NCBI GenBank assembly: GCA_910584865.1
Contig: CAJUCE010000009.1
Coordinates: 1-64,000 of the forward strand
Direction: 5' to 3'
Length of the DNA stretch: 64,000 bases
Source: an uncultured Acetatifactor sp.
GTDB lineage: Bacteria; Bacillota; Clostridia; Lachnospirales; Lachnospiraceae
The position numbers and the translations under genes are program-made. Shown piece by piece: positions 16,864-26,369 of this stretch. Position 1 is the stretch's first letter, and every line of letters begins with the position of its first letter. The notes under the pieces were generated by a model, which made no database searches, had not been told where the DNA came from, and saw only the letters and a list, made by a program, of their open reading frames with translations.

Positions 16864-18273
16864 TTAAAATACCTTATCCTGTACGATGCAGGCAGCCGCT
16901 TCCCGTTCCGGCGCATGGTTCGTAAGCTTTACCCATACCCCGCCTTCCAGAGAAGAATCCAGAATAGCCTGCGCATCCTCCGCCTCAATCCGGTACTCTG
17001 TAAAGGGCAGATAGCACAGCACGCTTTCCCCAATCCAGGCGACTTCCAGTTTCCCGCAGTCCCTGTCATAGTGATAGCGCACCAGCTCTCCCTCCGTGAC
17101 TGCCGGGTAACCCCTCCGCAGGGCGGAAAAATGCGCATCCGTCTCCATCCCCGGCAGATACTGCCAGTAGGCCGAGCTCCAATGGTACTTCTCCAGAATG
17201 CCGTTCATATGGTCTATGAGCTCATTGGTGAAATCCTTGCTGGGAAAAGCTCCCCACTCGCCCACCAGCACCGGCATTCCCAGCCTCTCCTGGGTGGCTC
17301 TCTTGTCCGCGAAAAGCCTCTCCACATTTTCCCTGCTGAAGCTCTCATAGCGGTCGCTGTCCACCACGGAGTCATAGCCGTGGGGCGCGTAAATCTGCAG
17401 CGGCTCCTTGCCGCCGTCCTCTCTCCCCACCCTTTCCAGTCCTGTGGGGAAGCTGGAGCTGCAATAGATATTCCCTCCGGTGGCAAGGGGGATATCGCTG
17501 TATTTCCGGATTGCCCGGTTCATCCTCTCATAAAAGGGCATCAGCGTCTCCCTGTCAAATACCAGGAACTTTCCCCCCACAAGCCCCATAAAATACGCCT
17601 GAGATTCCTGGGTGATGCCCGCCATCTTCTGGAAATCGAATTCCGGATATTTCTGCTGTGTCTCCATGGCCGCCGCGCCAAAGGCATTCCTGGCCAGGCT
17701 TCCCATAAACGGCTCATTCATGGGTTCAAAGCCAATCACATTGGAACATCCTCCCAGAGCCTGGGCTATCCTTTCCCACATGGCTTCATAATGGTCCATC
17801 AACCCCCTGCCGTCCGCCGCAGGGTCATTTTTCCAGAAATGGTCCGCCGCATTGATGATGGCCTCGCTGCGCAGATAGGCATCAAACCACATGGCGCAGT
17901 CCGTGGGATGCTCTGCCCCGTCTGTCAGGGTGGCCCACTCCGGCGCGCCGTCCGCATACAGCACAGACCAGAGATCCTGATGCATGTCCACCAGGACATA
18001 AAGCCCCTGCTCCCGGGCGTCTTCTATTACGCCCTTTATCTTATCCAGATATGCCTGGTCATATTTTCCAGGCTCCGGCTCCACCCCGTCCCAGAAAATC
18101 CCCAGGCGGATAAGGTTGAACCCGCTTTGGGCAAACCATGCGAAAAGCCGCTTATGCTCCGGCCACAGATACCCTTTGTCCTTTTCCTTGCAGACAAAAT
18201 TGATTCCCTGCAGCAGCACTTCCCTGCCTGCTCCATCCACAAATCTGTCTCCCCTTACTGTCACTCTCTCCAT
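16864..18273 (-). CDS. GH5-family endoglycosidase (endoglycoceramidase/cellulase type)
   Basis: A 469-residue cytoplasmic glycoside hydrolase of family 5. The start at MERVTVRG is chosen because GGAGGT lies six bases upstream, too close to the earlier Met codons. The barrel shows INFVCKEKDKGY, the acid/base Glu 187 in FEPMNEPF and the nucleophile Glu 339 in PVLVGEWGAF. VDMHQDLWS is typical of the endoglycosylceramidase-like branch of GH5, which also contains enzymes cleaving disaccharides from aglycones. It starts 21 bases after the phosphorylase stop. In this context it may release a glycosyl unit from a hydrophobic aglycone. Confidence 0.88.
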   Translation of the reverse strand: MERVTVRGDRFVDGAGREVLLQGINFVCKEKDKGYLWPEHKRLFAWFAQSGFNLIRLGIFWDGVEPEPGKYDQAYLDKIKGVIEDAREQGLYVLVDMHQDLWSVLYADGAPEWATLTDGAEHPTDCAMWFDAYLRSEAIINAADHFWKNDPAADGRGLMDHYEAMWERIAQALGGCSNVIGFEPMNEPFMGSLARNAFGAAAMETQQKYPEFDFQKMAGITQESQAYFMGLVGGKFLVFDRETLMPFYERMNRAIRKYSDIPLATGGNIYCSSSFPTGLERVGREDGGKEPLQIYAPHGYDSVVDSDRYESFSRENVERLFADKRATQERLGMPVLVGEWGAFPSKDFTNELIDHMNGILEKYHWSSAYWQYLPGMETDAHFSALRRGYPAVTEGELVRYHYDRDCGKLEVAWIGESVLCYLPFTEYRIEAEDAQAILDSSLEGGVWVKLTNHAPEREAAACIVQDKVF

Positions 18274-18294
18274 TGTCATACCTCCGTTATGCAA

Positions 18295-20739
18295 TCATTC
18301 CGTTCTGCCCAGCGTCACTTCCACCTTATATTCCTTTTTCCCTTTTACATAAGGAATCACATGCCCTGCTACAGCCTCTCCGTCCACCGTCATGCTGCGG
18401 ACTCCTTTGGATACATGATAGGGGTTGCGCACCTGAATCCGGTAAGTCCCCTCCCTGAATTTCCGGGTCACCTCATAATCCCCGAAGTCCTCCGGCACAC
18501 AGGGATTGACGGATAGCCCCTGCAGGGTCGGGTAGACGCCCAGAATATACTGGGAAATATCCACAAAAGTCCAGGCCGCTGTGCCTGTGAGCCAGCTGTT
18601 CTTTGCCTCTCCGAAGCGCACCGCATCCTTTCCCGCCACCATCTGGGAATAGACATAGGGCTCCGTGCGGTGGATTTCACTGTATTCCTCCACATAGGCA
18701 GGGCAGGTCTTCCGGTATACCTCAAAGGCCCTGTCCCCCCGCCCGATGACGGTCTCCCCTATGGATATCCAGGGATTGTTATGGCAGAAGATACCGGCAT
18801 TTTCCTTATACCCCGGCGGATAGGAGGAAATCTCTCCCAGTTCCAGATGATACTCCGTGTAAGCCGGCTGCAGGATGACGATGCCATATTCCGTATCCAG
18901 ATATTCCTTCACGGAATCCAGGGCTTTTTCCGCCATTCCCTCTTTTACGCCGATTCCCGCCATGGTGCAGAAGCCCTGGGGCTCAATGTAAATCTGCCCC
19001 TCCCTGCACTCTCCGGAGCCCACCTTATTTCCGTAGGCGTCATAGGCCCTGAGGAACCATTCCCCGTCCCATCCGTCACGGAGGACGGCCTCCTCCATCC
19101 GCGCGACCTCCTCCCTGGCCCGGACAGCCTCCTGCTCCCTGCCTGCCAGTTCGCAGATCTGCGCATACTCCTCCCCATATTTCACGAACATGCCCGCTAT
19201 GAACACAGACTCTGCCACCGGCCCCTCGTCCGGCCCAAAGGTCTGGAAAGATTCCCCCGGATGCTCCGAAAAGCAGTTCAGGTTCAGGCAGTCGTTCCAG
19301 TCCGCACGCCCAATCAGGGGCAGCCCATGGGGACCCTTATGGTTGACGATATAGGAGAAAGAACGGTGCAGATGCTCCAGTAACGGAACCGCTGTCTCCG
19401 GGTCATTGTCAAAGGGCACCGGCTCCTCCAAAATAGTAAAGTCTCCTGTCTCCCGGATGTAAGCCCCGGTTCCCGCAATCAACCACAGCGGGTCATCATT
19501 GAAGCCGCTGCCGATGTCCGCATTCCCGCTCTTCGTCAAAGGCTGGTACTGGTGATAAGCGCTGCCGTCCGCAAACTGGGTGGCTGCAATGTCCAGAATC
19601 CTCACTCTGGCCCGTTCCGGAATCAGATGGACGAACCCCAGCAGATCCTGGCAGGAATCCCGGAAGCCCATGCCGCGCCCAATACCGGATTCATAATACG
19701 AAGCCGAGCGGGACATATTGAACGTCACCATGCACTGGTACTGATTCCAGATATTCACCATCCTGTCCACTTTTTCATCCTGCGTCTCCACATGGTATCG
19801 GGACAGGAGCCCCTCCCAATAGCATTTCAGCTCTTCAAAGGCCTGCTCCACCTTTTCCGGTGTCTGGTAACGGGCCAGCATCTCCCTTGCCCGGGATTTA
19901 TTGATGATGCCGGGCCTCTCCCATTTCTCCTCCTGGGGATTCTCGACATAGCCCAATACGAACAGGAAAGTCTTTTCCTCTCCGGGGCAGAGCTCCACAT
20001 TCAGCTGATGGGCCGCAACCGGTGCCCAGCCGCTGGCTATGGAACCTGTACAGGCTCCCTGTTCCACTGCCTGGGGCAGCTCAGTTCCCCTGTATGCTCC
20101 CAGGAATGCATCCCTGTCCGTGTCAAAGCCGTCCACAGGCACATTGACCCCATATACCGCATAATGATTGCGGCGTTCCCGATACTCTGTCTTATGGTAG
20201 ATAACAGACCCGTCCACCTCCACTTCCCCCGTGCTGAAGTTCCGCTGGAAATTCCTGGAGTCATCATCCGCGTTCCACAGGCACCACTCCACATAGGAGA
20301 ACAGCTTCAGCTCTTTCTTATCACTGCTCCCATTCTTCAATGTCACCCGGCTTACTTCGCAGGCATCCTCCATGGGAACAAATGTCAATACGGAAGCCTC
20401 CACTCCGTTTTTGGAAGAGGTGAAACGGCTGTAGCCCAGTCCGTGGCGGCATTCATAGCTGTCAAGAGGCGTTTTCGCCGGTTGCCACCCCGGATTCCAC
20501 ACGGTTTCCCCATCCTTGATGTAAAAATATTTTCCATTGCTGTCAGCCGGCACATTGTTGTAGCGGTAACGCGTCAGCCGCAGAAGCTTTGCATCCCGGT
20601 AAAAGGAATAGCCTCCGCAGGTATTGGAAATCAGGCTGAAGAAACTGCCGCATCCCAGATAGTTAATCCAGGGCAGAGGCGTCTTCGGCGTGGTAATCAC
20701 ATATTCCCGCTGTTCGTCATCAAAATACCCAAATTTCAT
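18295..20739 (-). CDS. Cellobiose phosphorylase (GH94)
   Basis: An 814-residue protein, full length for GH94 cellobiose phosphorylases (about 810). The N-terminus MKFGYFDDEQREYVITTPKTPLPWINYLG and the segment FYRDAKLLRLTRYRYNNVP closely follow the cellobiose enzyme rather than the chitobiose one. The catalytic Asp lies in GRADWNDCLNL (480-483). It cleaves cellobiose or a related beta-glucoside with phosphate to give glucose-1-phosphate and glucose, saving ATP. It has no signal peptide and lies between the ABC permease and GH5 genes, so it acts on imported sugars. Specificity for cellobiose is likely but not proved. Confidence 0.88.
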   Translation of the reverse strand: MKFGYFDDEQREYVITTPKTPLPWINYLGCGSFFSLISNTCGGYSFYRDAKLLRLTRYRYNNVPADSNGKYFYIKDGETVWNPGWQPAKTPLDSYECRHGLGYSRFTSSKNGVEASVLTFVPMEDACEVSRVTLKNGSSDKKELKLFSYVEWCLWNADDDSRNFQRNFSTGEVEVDGSVIYHKTEYRERRNHYAVYGVNVPVDGFDTDRDAFLGAYRGTELPQAVEQGACTGSIASGWAPVAAHQLNVELCPGEEKTFLFVLGYVENPQEEKWERPGIINKSRAREMLARYQTPEKVEQAFEELKCYWEGLLSRYHVETQDEKVDRMVNIWNQYQCMVTFNMSRSASYYESGIGRGMGFRDSCQDLLGFVHLIPERARVRILDIAATQFADGSAYHQYQPLTKSGNADIGSGFNDDPLWLIAGTGAYIRETGDFTILEEPVPFDNDPETAVPLLEHLHRSFSYIVNHKGPHGLPLIGRADWNDCLNLNCFSEHPGESFQTFGPDEGPVAESVFIAGMFVKYGEEYAQICELAGREQEAVRAREEVARMEEAVLRDGWDGEWFLRAYDAYGNKVGSGECREGQIYIEPQGFCTMAGIGVKEGMAEKALDSVKEYLDTEYGIVILQPAYTEYHLELGEISSYPPGYKENAGIFCHNNPWISIGETVIGRGDRAFEVYRKTCPAYVEEYSEIHRTEPYVYSQMVAGKDAVRFGEAKNSWLTGTAAWTFVDISQYILGVYPTLQGLSVNPCVPEDFGDYEVTRKFREGTYRIQVRNPYHVSKGVRSMTVDGEAVAGHVIPYVKGKKEYKVEVTLGRTE

Positions 20740-20758
20740 ATACTCTCCTTATCCAAAC

Positions 20759-21685
20759 TCAACCTTTCACGCCGCCCATCTGCACGCCTGCCACAAAGTA
20801 TCTCTGGGCAAAGGGATAAGCGCACAGAATTGGCAAAGTACCCACAACCGTCACACAGTATTTACACAGATTGGCCACAAAGTCCACCGCATTCTTCGTA
20901 TCGGAGGATGTGATGACCGATTTCATGTCATTTTCAATCAGCATTTCCCGCATGACCAGCTGCAGGGGCCACAGTTCTCTGGCCCTGGGCAGATAGATGG
21001 ATGCCGGATACCAGGAGTTCCACATGCCGATTACATTGAACATGACCACCACTGCCAGGTTCGCCTTGATCAGGGGCAGCAGAATCCGCACCATTATGGT
21101 CACCGGGCCCGCCCCGTCCAGTTTGGCCGATTCCTCATAGCTGGAGGGGAGAGATTTCAGGGAACCGGAAATCATCATAATATAAAATGCATTGGTAATG
21201 CCGGGAATCATCAGCGCCCAACGGGTGTTTATCATTCCAATCTGCCGGATTACCATATATGAGGGAATCAGTCCGCCGGAAAACATCATGGTAAAGAGGA
21301 TGAACAGCGAAAGGGGCTTTGCCAGCATGAAGTCGGCACGGCTGATCAGAAAACCCGCCAGCGTAGTCAGGGCCGTTCCTGCCAGAGCCACCCAGATAAC
21401 GTAGATGAACGTATTCAGGTATCCTTTCAGCACAGCCATGTTGCCGATTACCAGCTTGTATCCCTCCAATGTGGCCTCCCCCAGAGGCTTCAGCACCAGC
21501 CCGGAAGTTCCCATCAACACCCTGGGGTCACTGAAAGATGCCATGACCACATGCCAGATCGGCAGAACGCACAATATGGAAAACAGGATGAAAAAGGCAT
21601 AGTTCAGGATGCAGAACACGATTCTGCTTATGCTGTTTTTCTCAACCATCCCGCTTTGTTGTTTGATAAAAAAATGTTTGCCCAT
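20759..21685 (-). CDS. Carbohydrate ABC transporter permease (YtcP/LplC type)
   Basis: A 308-residue inner-membrane permease with six hydrophobic segments and the EAA loop (ESAKLDGAGPVTIMVRILLPLIKA), the contact site for the ATPase. The sequence type matches LplC/YtcP, the second permease of large-SBP sugar importers. It begins 15 bases after the LplB-type gene and is followed 20 bases later by the GH94 gene. No ATPase gene is in the cluster, so a shared MsmX-like ATPase encoded elsewhere is expected. Confidence 0.92.
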   Translation of the reverse strand: MGKHFFIKQQSGMVEKNSISRIVFCILNYAFFILFSILCVLPIWHVVMASFSDPRVLMGTSGLVLKPLGEATLEGYKLVIGNMAVLKGYLNTFIYVIWVALAGTALTTLAGFLISRADFMLAKPLSLFILFTMMFSGGLIPSYMVIRQIGMINTRWALMIPGITNAFYIMMISGSLKSLPSSYEESAKLDGAGPVTIMVRILLPLIKANLAVVVMFNVIGMWNSWYPASIYLPRARELWPLQLVMREMLIENDMKSVITSSDTKNAVDFVANLCKYCVTVVGTLPILCAYPFAQRYFVAGVQMGGVKG

Positions 21686-21700
21686 GGTATTCTCCCTTCC

Positions 21701-22648
21701 CTAAAATAACTGGCTTTCCGTCATTTTCCCACTGATCCAGTTGGAAACCAACAGCAGAATCGTACCCACTACCGAGTTGAACAGCCCCACTGCGGTAGAA
21801 TAGCCATACTTTGCCATCTCCACGCCCAATCTGTTTACATGGGTGGCAATGACGTCCGCCGTCTCATAGACGCTGGGATTGTACAGGAGCAGGATTTTAT
21901 CGGAGCCCACGTTCATAATCATGCCGCATTTCAGAATCAGCATCATGGATATGGTGGGGATAATAGCCGGCATGGTGATGTGCCATACCCGCTGCAGTCT
22001 ATTGGCGCCGTCGATGGCCGCCGCCTCATGCAGCTCCCCGCTGGCATTGGTGATGGCTGCCACAAAAACGATGGAGCCGTATCCCAGCCCCTGCCAGATG
22101 CCGGATATCAGGTTGATTGCCCAGAAATATTTCGGATTCATCAGGAGATTCTGCCGTTCTATGTGGAACAGCTTCACGCACAAATCCGTTATAATGCCAT
22201 TTGTGGCACAGAATTCAATAATCAGGCCGCACATGACCACCATGGATACAAAATACGGCATATAGCTGATGGTCTGCACTACTTTCTTGAATTTGATGGC
22301 ATGCATCTCATTCAGAAGAAGCGCGAACACAATCCCCAGCGGAAACGCGAATACCAAATCCAGCAGACTGATCATCAAAGTATTGCGCAGAATCTGCCAG
22401 AATGTGGGGTTCATAAAAAAGTCCTTAAAATTCTGGAGGCCTACCCACTGGCTGCCCAGAATGCCCTTAATCGGCTTATAGTCCTCAAATGCCATGACCA
22501 GCCCGAACATGGGGACATAATTGAAAATGAAAAAATATACGATGATTGGAATTGCCAGCAGCCAGAGCATCTTATTCATTTTCAAGTCTCTTTTCAGGGC
22601 TGCCTTAAAGGGTCTTCCATTGTACAGACGGGGATTCTTTCTGCCCAT
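21701..22648 (-). CDS. ABC transporter permease (LplB type)
   Basis: A 315-residue membrane protein of the LplB family: a basic N-terminus, then WLLAIPIIVYFFIFNYVPMFGLVMAFEDYKP, typical of LplB, and the EAA loop EAAAIDGANRLQRVWHITMPAI. Together with the YtcP-type protein it forms the channel of the importer fed by the lipoprotein upstream. A GGAGGAG site precedes the start. A strong stem-loop lies between this gene and the SBP gene. Confidence 0.92.
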   Translation of the reverse strand: MGRKNPRLYNGRPFKAALKRDLKMNKMLWLLAIPIIVYFFIFNYVPMFGLVMAFEDYKPIKGILGSQWVGLQNFKDFFMNPTFWQILRNTLMISLLDLVFAFPLGIVFALLLNEMHAIKFKKVVQTISYMPYFVSMVVMCGLIIEFCATNGIITDLCVKLFHIERQNLLMNPKYFWAINLISGIWQGLGYGSIVFVAAITNASGELHEAAAIDGANRLQRVWHITMPAIIPTISMMLILKCGMIMNVGSDKILLLYNPSVYETADVIATHVNRLGVEMAKYGYSTAVGLFNSVVGTILLLVSNWISGKMTESQLF

Positions 22649-22739
22649 ACTCTCCTCCTACTCCTGTCGCTGCCAGGCGGCTCCAAACCGCTGTGCGACA
22701 TCTCTAATGGGTAAAATTCTCCTGCCGCACGGCTTTGGT

Positions 22740-22776
22740 GATTCCTGTAATGCCGCATAGCGGATATACAGGAATC
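22740..22776 (-). promoter_or_regulatory. Intercistronic stem-loop between SBP and permease genes
   Basis: GATTCCTGTA (22740-22749) and TACAGGAATC (22767-22776) are perfect 10-bp arms; inside them CCGC and GCGG add a second short stem. There is no T-run. It probably protects or partly terminates the SBP mRNA, giving more SBP than permease, as known for many binding-protein operons. Confidence 0.6.
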
Positions 22777-22841
22777 AGGATGCCGTACATTCATTCAAAA
22801 ACTCATTTCTGCAGAAACCTTATATATATTGCTGAAGCTTA

Positions 22842-24614
22842 TTACTGATTGAATCTGTCATACGCAGTCTGATAGATAGCGATATTGTCCTCCACGCCAT
22901 ATGCCTTTAACTGCTCCTTGTACTTTGCCCAGGATGTCTCGTCCAGTTTCTCACTGCCTGTAATGAATTTCACTGCCATGGTGCCCACATAGTCGGAAAT
23001 CGTGGTCATTCTGCTGGTATGCTCCTGGGATTCCTGTGCCGTCAGATACGCGCCTATGGGAAATACATTTTCATGCCCGCAGCTTGCCCAGACCTCTGAT
23101 TCATGCTCATTCAGCAGAGTGTCCGTCCCCTTGGGGAATTCGATATCATTCCTGCGCATGCCCGGCAGCTGGTTCCCTGCCAGATTCCAGATGGAAATGG
23201 AAAGGTCTTCCACTTCCCCAGCCTCTATCAGTTCTTCATTGGTCAAATCATTGGGGACAATGTTTCCGTCTTCATCATAATGCCATGCCCCCTCTGTCAG
23301 ACCCAGCTCCTGATAATAGGGATTTTCGGCCGCGCCCTCCTTCTCGGTAAGCCCATAGCTTCTTACCAGAGAGCCGTAGTCACTATAGAGCCAGTCCATA
23401 GCCGTCAGGAAACGAATCAGCTTATCCTCCTCGCAGGCTTTGGTCACTGCCCATCCCTGGTTGATGCTGGTGCTGTCCGTGTAGGAATAAATCCCATACC
23501 CTTTCTCCAGATGCTCCGTGTCCACAGGGGCGCTACAGGGCTCTACCAGGACATTCAGTCCATACTCAGGATTGGACATCCTGTCGCCGCTGCACCCCTG
23601 GGTTCCGTAAAAGACGCCTGCGGCTCCGCCATAAGTCAGCGCCGTATTGGGCAGATAGAAAATATCGTTGGTGCGGCTAGCAAAATCCTGATACACATAT
23701 CCTTTCTCGTACCATTCATGCATCTTGCTCAAGTAGTTATAGAAATTGTCCGTATAGGGCCCGAAATACACCGTATCGTCCACCACCATATAAGTACCTG
23801 TGGTGCCGAACCCGCTCAGCAGCTCCCCGGTATCGAAGTATCCTTTTGCCGGGATAATCAGGCAGGCATAGTCCGGAAGTCCTGAACTTTCAAAATACTG
23901 CTTCATCAGCTCCAGCATATAGTCCCAGTCCTCCACCGTGGTGGGCTGGTCATTGCCGCTGGGGAATGCCACGTTGCCGCCGGTCATGGTCTCCAGAATG
24001 TCTCTCCTGTATACTAAGCCCCCCCACATATTGTTAGGCTCCACCGTCTGGTTCACCGGCAGGGTAAAGATATGCCCCTCCGCGTCATGCATCCCCTTGG
24101 CAAACTCTGCATTTGCTTCCATCCTCATCTTCAGGTTCGGCATATACTGGTCTATGTAGGGCGCAAGGTCATAAATCACGCCGTCTTCATACAGAGAGGC
24201 GGATCCGTCCTGGCTGTATGACATTTCCACTACATCAGTGTAATCCCCTGTTGACATCATCAGGTTCAAATCCGATATCTCGTTTCCGGTGGCCGGATGC
24301 TCATAATTCAGGCTGATATTATACTCCCGGTTCAGATACCAGGCCACAGGCTGCTCGCTCAGGTTGTCGTAATATTTAAAATCCTCTTTATATCGCCAAA
24401 TGCTGATGTCATAGTGCTCGGACAGGTCAATCTCCGGAGCCTGGCTCTCGTCCTCTGCGTCCTCCGCACCCGAGGAGCTTTCTTTGTCTTGTCCCGATGC
24501 TTCCTCTCCGCTGCCGGAAGAAGACTCTTTGCTGTCCGCTCCATCCTGTCCGCAGCCCGCAAGTCCAAAGACCATTGCGGCCGCCATTATGACTGCCAAT
24601 GCTTTTCTTTTCAT
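22842..24614 (-). CDS. Extracellular solute-binding lipoprotein
   Basis: A 590-residue sugar-binding lipoprotein. The signal peptide ends in the lipobox GLAGC, so Cys 21 is the lipidated residue, followed by a Ser/Glu-rich linker (to about residue 60). The mature part is of the large LplA-type SBP family (about 500 residues), with YNISLNYEHPATGNEISDLNLMMSTGDYTDVV. It captures an oligosaccharide or glycoside at the cell surface for the LplB/YtcP permease. First gene of its operon, divergent from the araC gene and probably activated by it. Confidence 0.92.
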   Translation of the reverse strand: MKRKALAVIMAAAMVFGLAGCGQDGADSKESSSGSGEEASGQDKESSSGAEDAEDESQAPEIDLSEHYDISIWRYKEDFKYYDNLSEQPVAWYLNREYNISLNYEHPATGNEISDLNLMMSTGDYTDVVEMSYSQDGSASLYEDGVIYDLAPYIDQYMPNLKMRMEANAEFAKGMHDAEGHIFTLPVNQTVEPNNMWGGLVYRRDILETMTGGNVAFPSGNDQPTTVEDWDYMLELMKQYFESSGLPDYACLIIPAKGYFDTGELLSGFGTTGTYMVVDDTVYFGPYTDNFYNYLSKMHEWYEKGYVYQDFASRTNDIFYLPNTALTYGGAAGVFYGTQGCSGDRMSNPEYGLNVLVEPCSAPVDTEHLEKGYGIYSYTDSTSINQGWAVTKACEEDKLIRFLTAMDWLYSDYGSLVRSYGLTEKEGAAENPYYQELGLTEGAWHYDEDGNIVPNDLTNEELIEAGEVEDLSISIWNLAGNQLPGMRRNDIEFPKGTDTLLNEHESEVWASCGHENVFPIGAYLTAQESQEHTSRMTTISDYVGTMAVKFITGSEKLDETSWAKYKEQLKAYGVEDNIAIYQTAYDRFNQ

Positions 24615-24824
24615 ATTTCATCCGCCTTTCTGCACGCTTCCAGCGTACTTATCAATCAGGATTCCTCCCAGCCCGCGCGTTGCATGCGCAGGTTCCTTTT
24701 ATTTTCTTTCAAGTCCGACTGCCGATATCCATACCTGACAAATACCGGTGTATGATGGCCGGAAAACATGCGCGCTTTGTTTCCCTGTCACTGATTGTAT
24801 TTTAAGGAATAATACTGCTTTCGT

Positions 24825-24856
24825 ATTATATCTGTGTATTTTTTATTATGTTTTTG
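24825..24856 (-). promoter_or_regulatory. Putative promoter of SBP operon
   Basis: On the minus strand CAAAAA (24856-24851) lies 20 bases before TATAAT (24830-24825), the same arrangement as before the GPH carrier gene. An inverted repeat overlaps the -10 box. The distance to the SBP start is about 210 bases, leaving a long leader. Confidence 0.4.
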
Positions 24857-24903
24857 TATCTTTTTCTCTGGATATATGCTAAAATAAAACCATCTAAATG
24901 TAT

Positions 24904-24917
24904 TCAAGTGCACTTGA
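24904..24917. promoter_or_regulatory. Perfect 14-bp palindrome upstream of araC
   Basis: TCAAGTG followed directly by CACTTGA, with no spacer. It sits about 30 bases upstream of the ribosome site of the broken leader ORF and may be an operator for a dimeric regulator. Confidence 0.5.
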
Positions 24918-24949
24918 CCGGATATGTTTTATCAGAGGGGTGCACCAAA

Positions 24950-25055
24950 ATGTTGTTGCGCATTTTGAATGTGTTTTCACGATGGCGTATGAAATATGTA
25001 AGCTGATGTAATGTTGATTTACGCATCATACCTGTACATAAAAAAGAACAGATGA
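24950..25055 (+). pseudogene. Broken copy of the 37-residue membrane peptide gene
   Basis: From ATG 24950 (ribosome site GAGGGG nine bases upstream) this stretch aligns base for base with the intact small ORF at 35350-35463 on the other strand. One base is missing after AATGTG, and a few more are missing near 25012, so translation stops after 18 codons at 25006. The homology also covers the upstream GGATATGTTTTAT segment and the downstream sequence into the araC start. In the intact form, the stop would overlap the ATG at 25052. It looks like a duplicated leader that has decayed here. Confidence 0.6.
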
Positions 25056-26335
25056 AATCTATGAAAGGTAGGAGAATGAGATATAATTTACCCTTATTTT
25101 GCAGGCTTCTCTACCACGCGACCGGATACCCTGTCTGGCTCTACGACGGAGGTGAAGTGATTTATGCCTTTCCGGAAGAGGCTTCCCTGTACCCTCCGGC
25201 AGAGGAGTATCTGGATACCATCCGCAGATGGAAAAAGCAGATGGTATGTTACCAGACCGACCTGACCTATTACTATGGCTATTTTCTGCTCCCGGAGGGG
25301 CAGGAAATCATGCTGGGGCCGGTCTCCAGTATCTCCTACGACAAGGACAAGCTTTATGCCATGCGCAGGCAGCTTCAGGTTCCGAAAGAACAGGCAATGG
25401 TGTTTGAAGCCTTTATGACCAAAATCCCGACCACCAATATCGGCACCTTTGTCCATTTCCTGACCTACAGCTATTATCTCCTCACCGGGGAATGCATTAC
25501 CATGGACGACCTGGTGGGAGCCGGAGAGGATTTCTCCCCGCTGTATCAGAATGTACACAATCAATATCTGGAAGAAATCTATCAGCCGGCAGACGAACTG
25601 GCCTATGAGAATATCTACTGGCAGGAAAACCGGCTGCTAAACATAGTGGAGCACGGCAATATAGAGACCCTCCCTGACTTTTCCCGCATCCAGATTCCGA
25701 ATTATCTGTGGAACCTGCCTACAGATAATCTGGAGTACCTGAAGTATACCTCCATCGTAGTGCTGGCCCTTGTCTGCCGTGCCGCCATCCGGGGCGGGCT
25801 CTCCTGCGGCTTCTCTTTCCGTATGGAAGAGTCCTACATGCAGAAAATCATCAGCATGAGGTCGGCGGAATCCATCGGCGTGCTGCTGGCCCATGCTGTC
25901 ACGGATTTTACCTCCCATGTGGCCGGGCTGAAGCTGATTCACCGGTCCGACAATATGCTGATGGAAGCCATCCGCTATGTCCAGGAGAACTGCACCCAGG
26001 CCATCACCGTGTGCGACGTGGCCGCCCATGTAGGCTACAGCCGCACCTACCTGGCAAAAAAATTCAAGGAGGAGCTCCATTTCAGCGTCTCCTCCTTCAT
26101 CATGCGCTGCCGTCTGGAAAAGGCAAAGGAGCTGCTGCGGTATACCGCCAAATCCTTAAGCGAAATCAGCGCCTGTCTGGGCTTCTCCAGCCAGAGCCAT
26201 TTCCAGAAAGCATTTCGGGACGCCTTTGGCACCACGCCCCTGGCATACCGCAGAACCGGCGACATCCGGCAGGATACGCCCCTGCCCGCAGTACCGGATT
26301 CCCTGCGGATACCCGATGGAGATGAGGCGCAGTAG
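25052..26335 (+). CDS. AraC-family transcriptional regulator
   Basis: A 427-residue regulator. The C-terminal AraC DNA-binding domain (about 300-398) has both helix-turn-helix motifs: ITVCDVAAHVGYSRTYLAKKFKEEL and KSLSEISACLGFSSQSHFQKAFRDAFGTTPLAYRR. The N-terminal 300 residues are a sensory domain without recognisable family. The start is uncertain: ATG 25052 has a weak ribosome site, and ATG 25076 (MRYNLPLF) lies directly behind GGAG. It is the only plus-strand gene of the island, divergent from the SBP operon, and is the obvious candidate for its activator. Confidence 0.9.
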   Translation: MKSMKGRRMRYNLPLFCRLLYHATGYPVWLYDGGEVIYAFPEEASLYPPAEEYLDTIRRWKKQMVCYQTDLTYYYGYFLLPEGQEIMLGPVSSISYDKDKLYAMRRQLQVPKEQAMVFEAFMTKIPTTNIGTFVHFLTYSYYLLTGECITMDDLVGAGEDFSPLYQNVHNQYLEEIYQPADELAYENIYWQENRLLNIVEHGNIETLPDFSRIQIPNYLWNLPTDNLEYLKYTSIVVLALVCRAAIRGGLSCGFSFRMEESYMQKIISMRSAESIGVLLAHAVTDFTSHVAGLKLIHRSDNMLMEAIRYVQENCTQAITVCDVAAHVGYSRTYLAKKFKEELHFSVSSFIMRCRLEKAKELLRYTAKSLSEISACLGFSSQSHFQKAFRDAFGTTPLAYRRTGDIRQDTPLPAVPDSLRIPDGDEAQ

Positions 26336-26369
26336 CCTATGGGATTGTCCCCTGCCTCACCATGGTAGC

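Larger units (their letters stand above)
24615..24949. other. Divergent control region between SBP operon and araC
   Basis: No gene is seen in this interval. It contains the putative SBP promoter, an inverted repeat ATAATAC (24809-24815) / GTATTAT (24823-24829) and a perfect 14-bp palindrome TCAAGTG/CACTTGA (24904-24917). The palindrome is a good operator candidate. Downstream the broken leader ORF begins. Confidence 0.6.

Noticed and set aside
16915..18516. 533-codon plus-strand frame
   Set aside because: Antisense to the GH5 and GH94 genes, no ribosome site and no recognisable motif.
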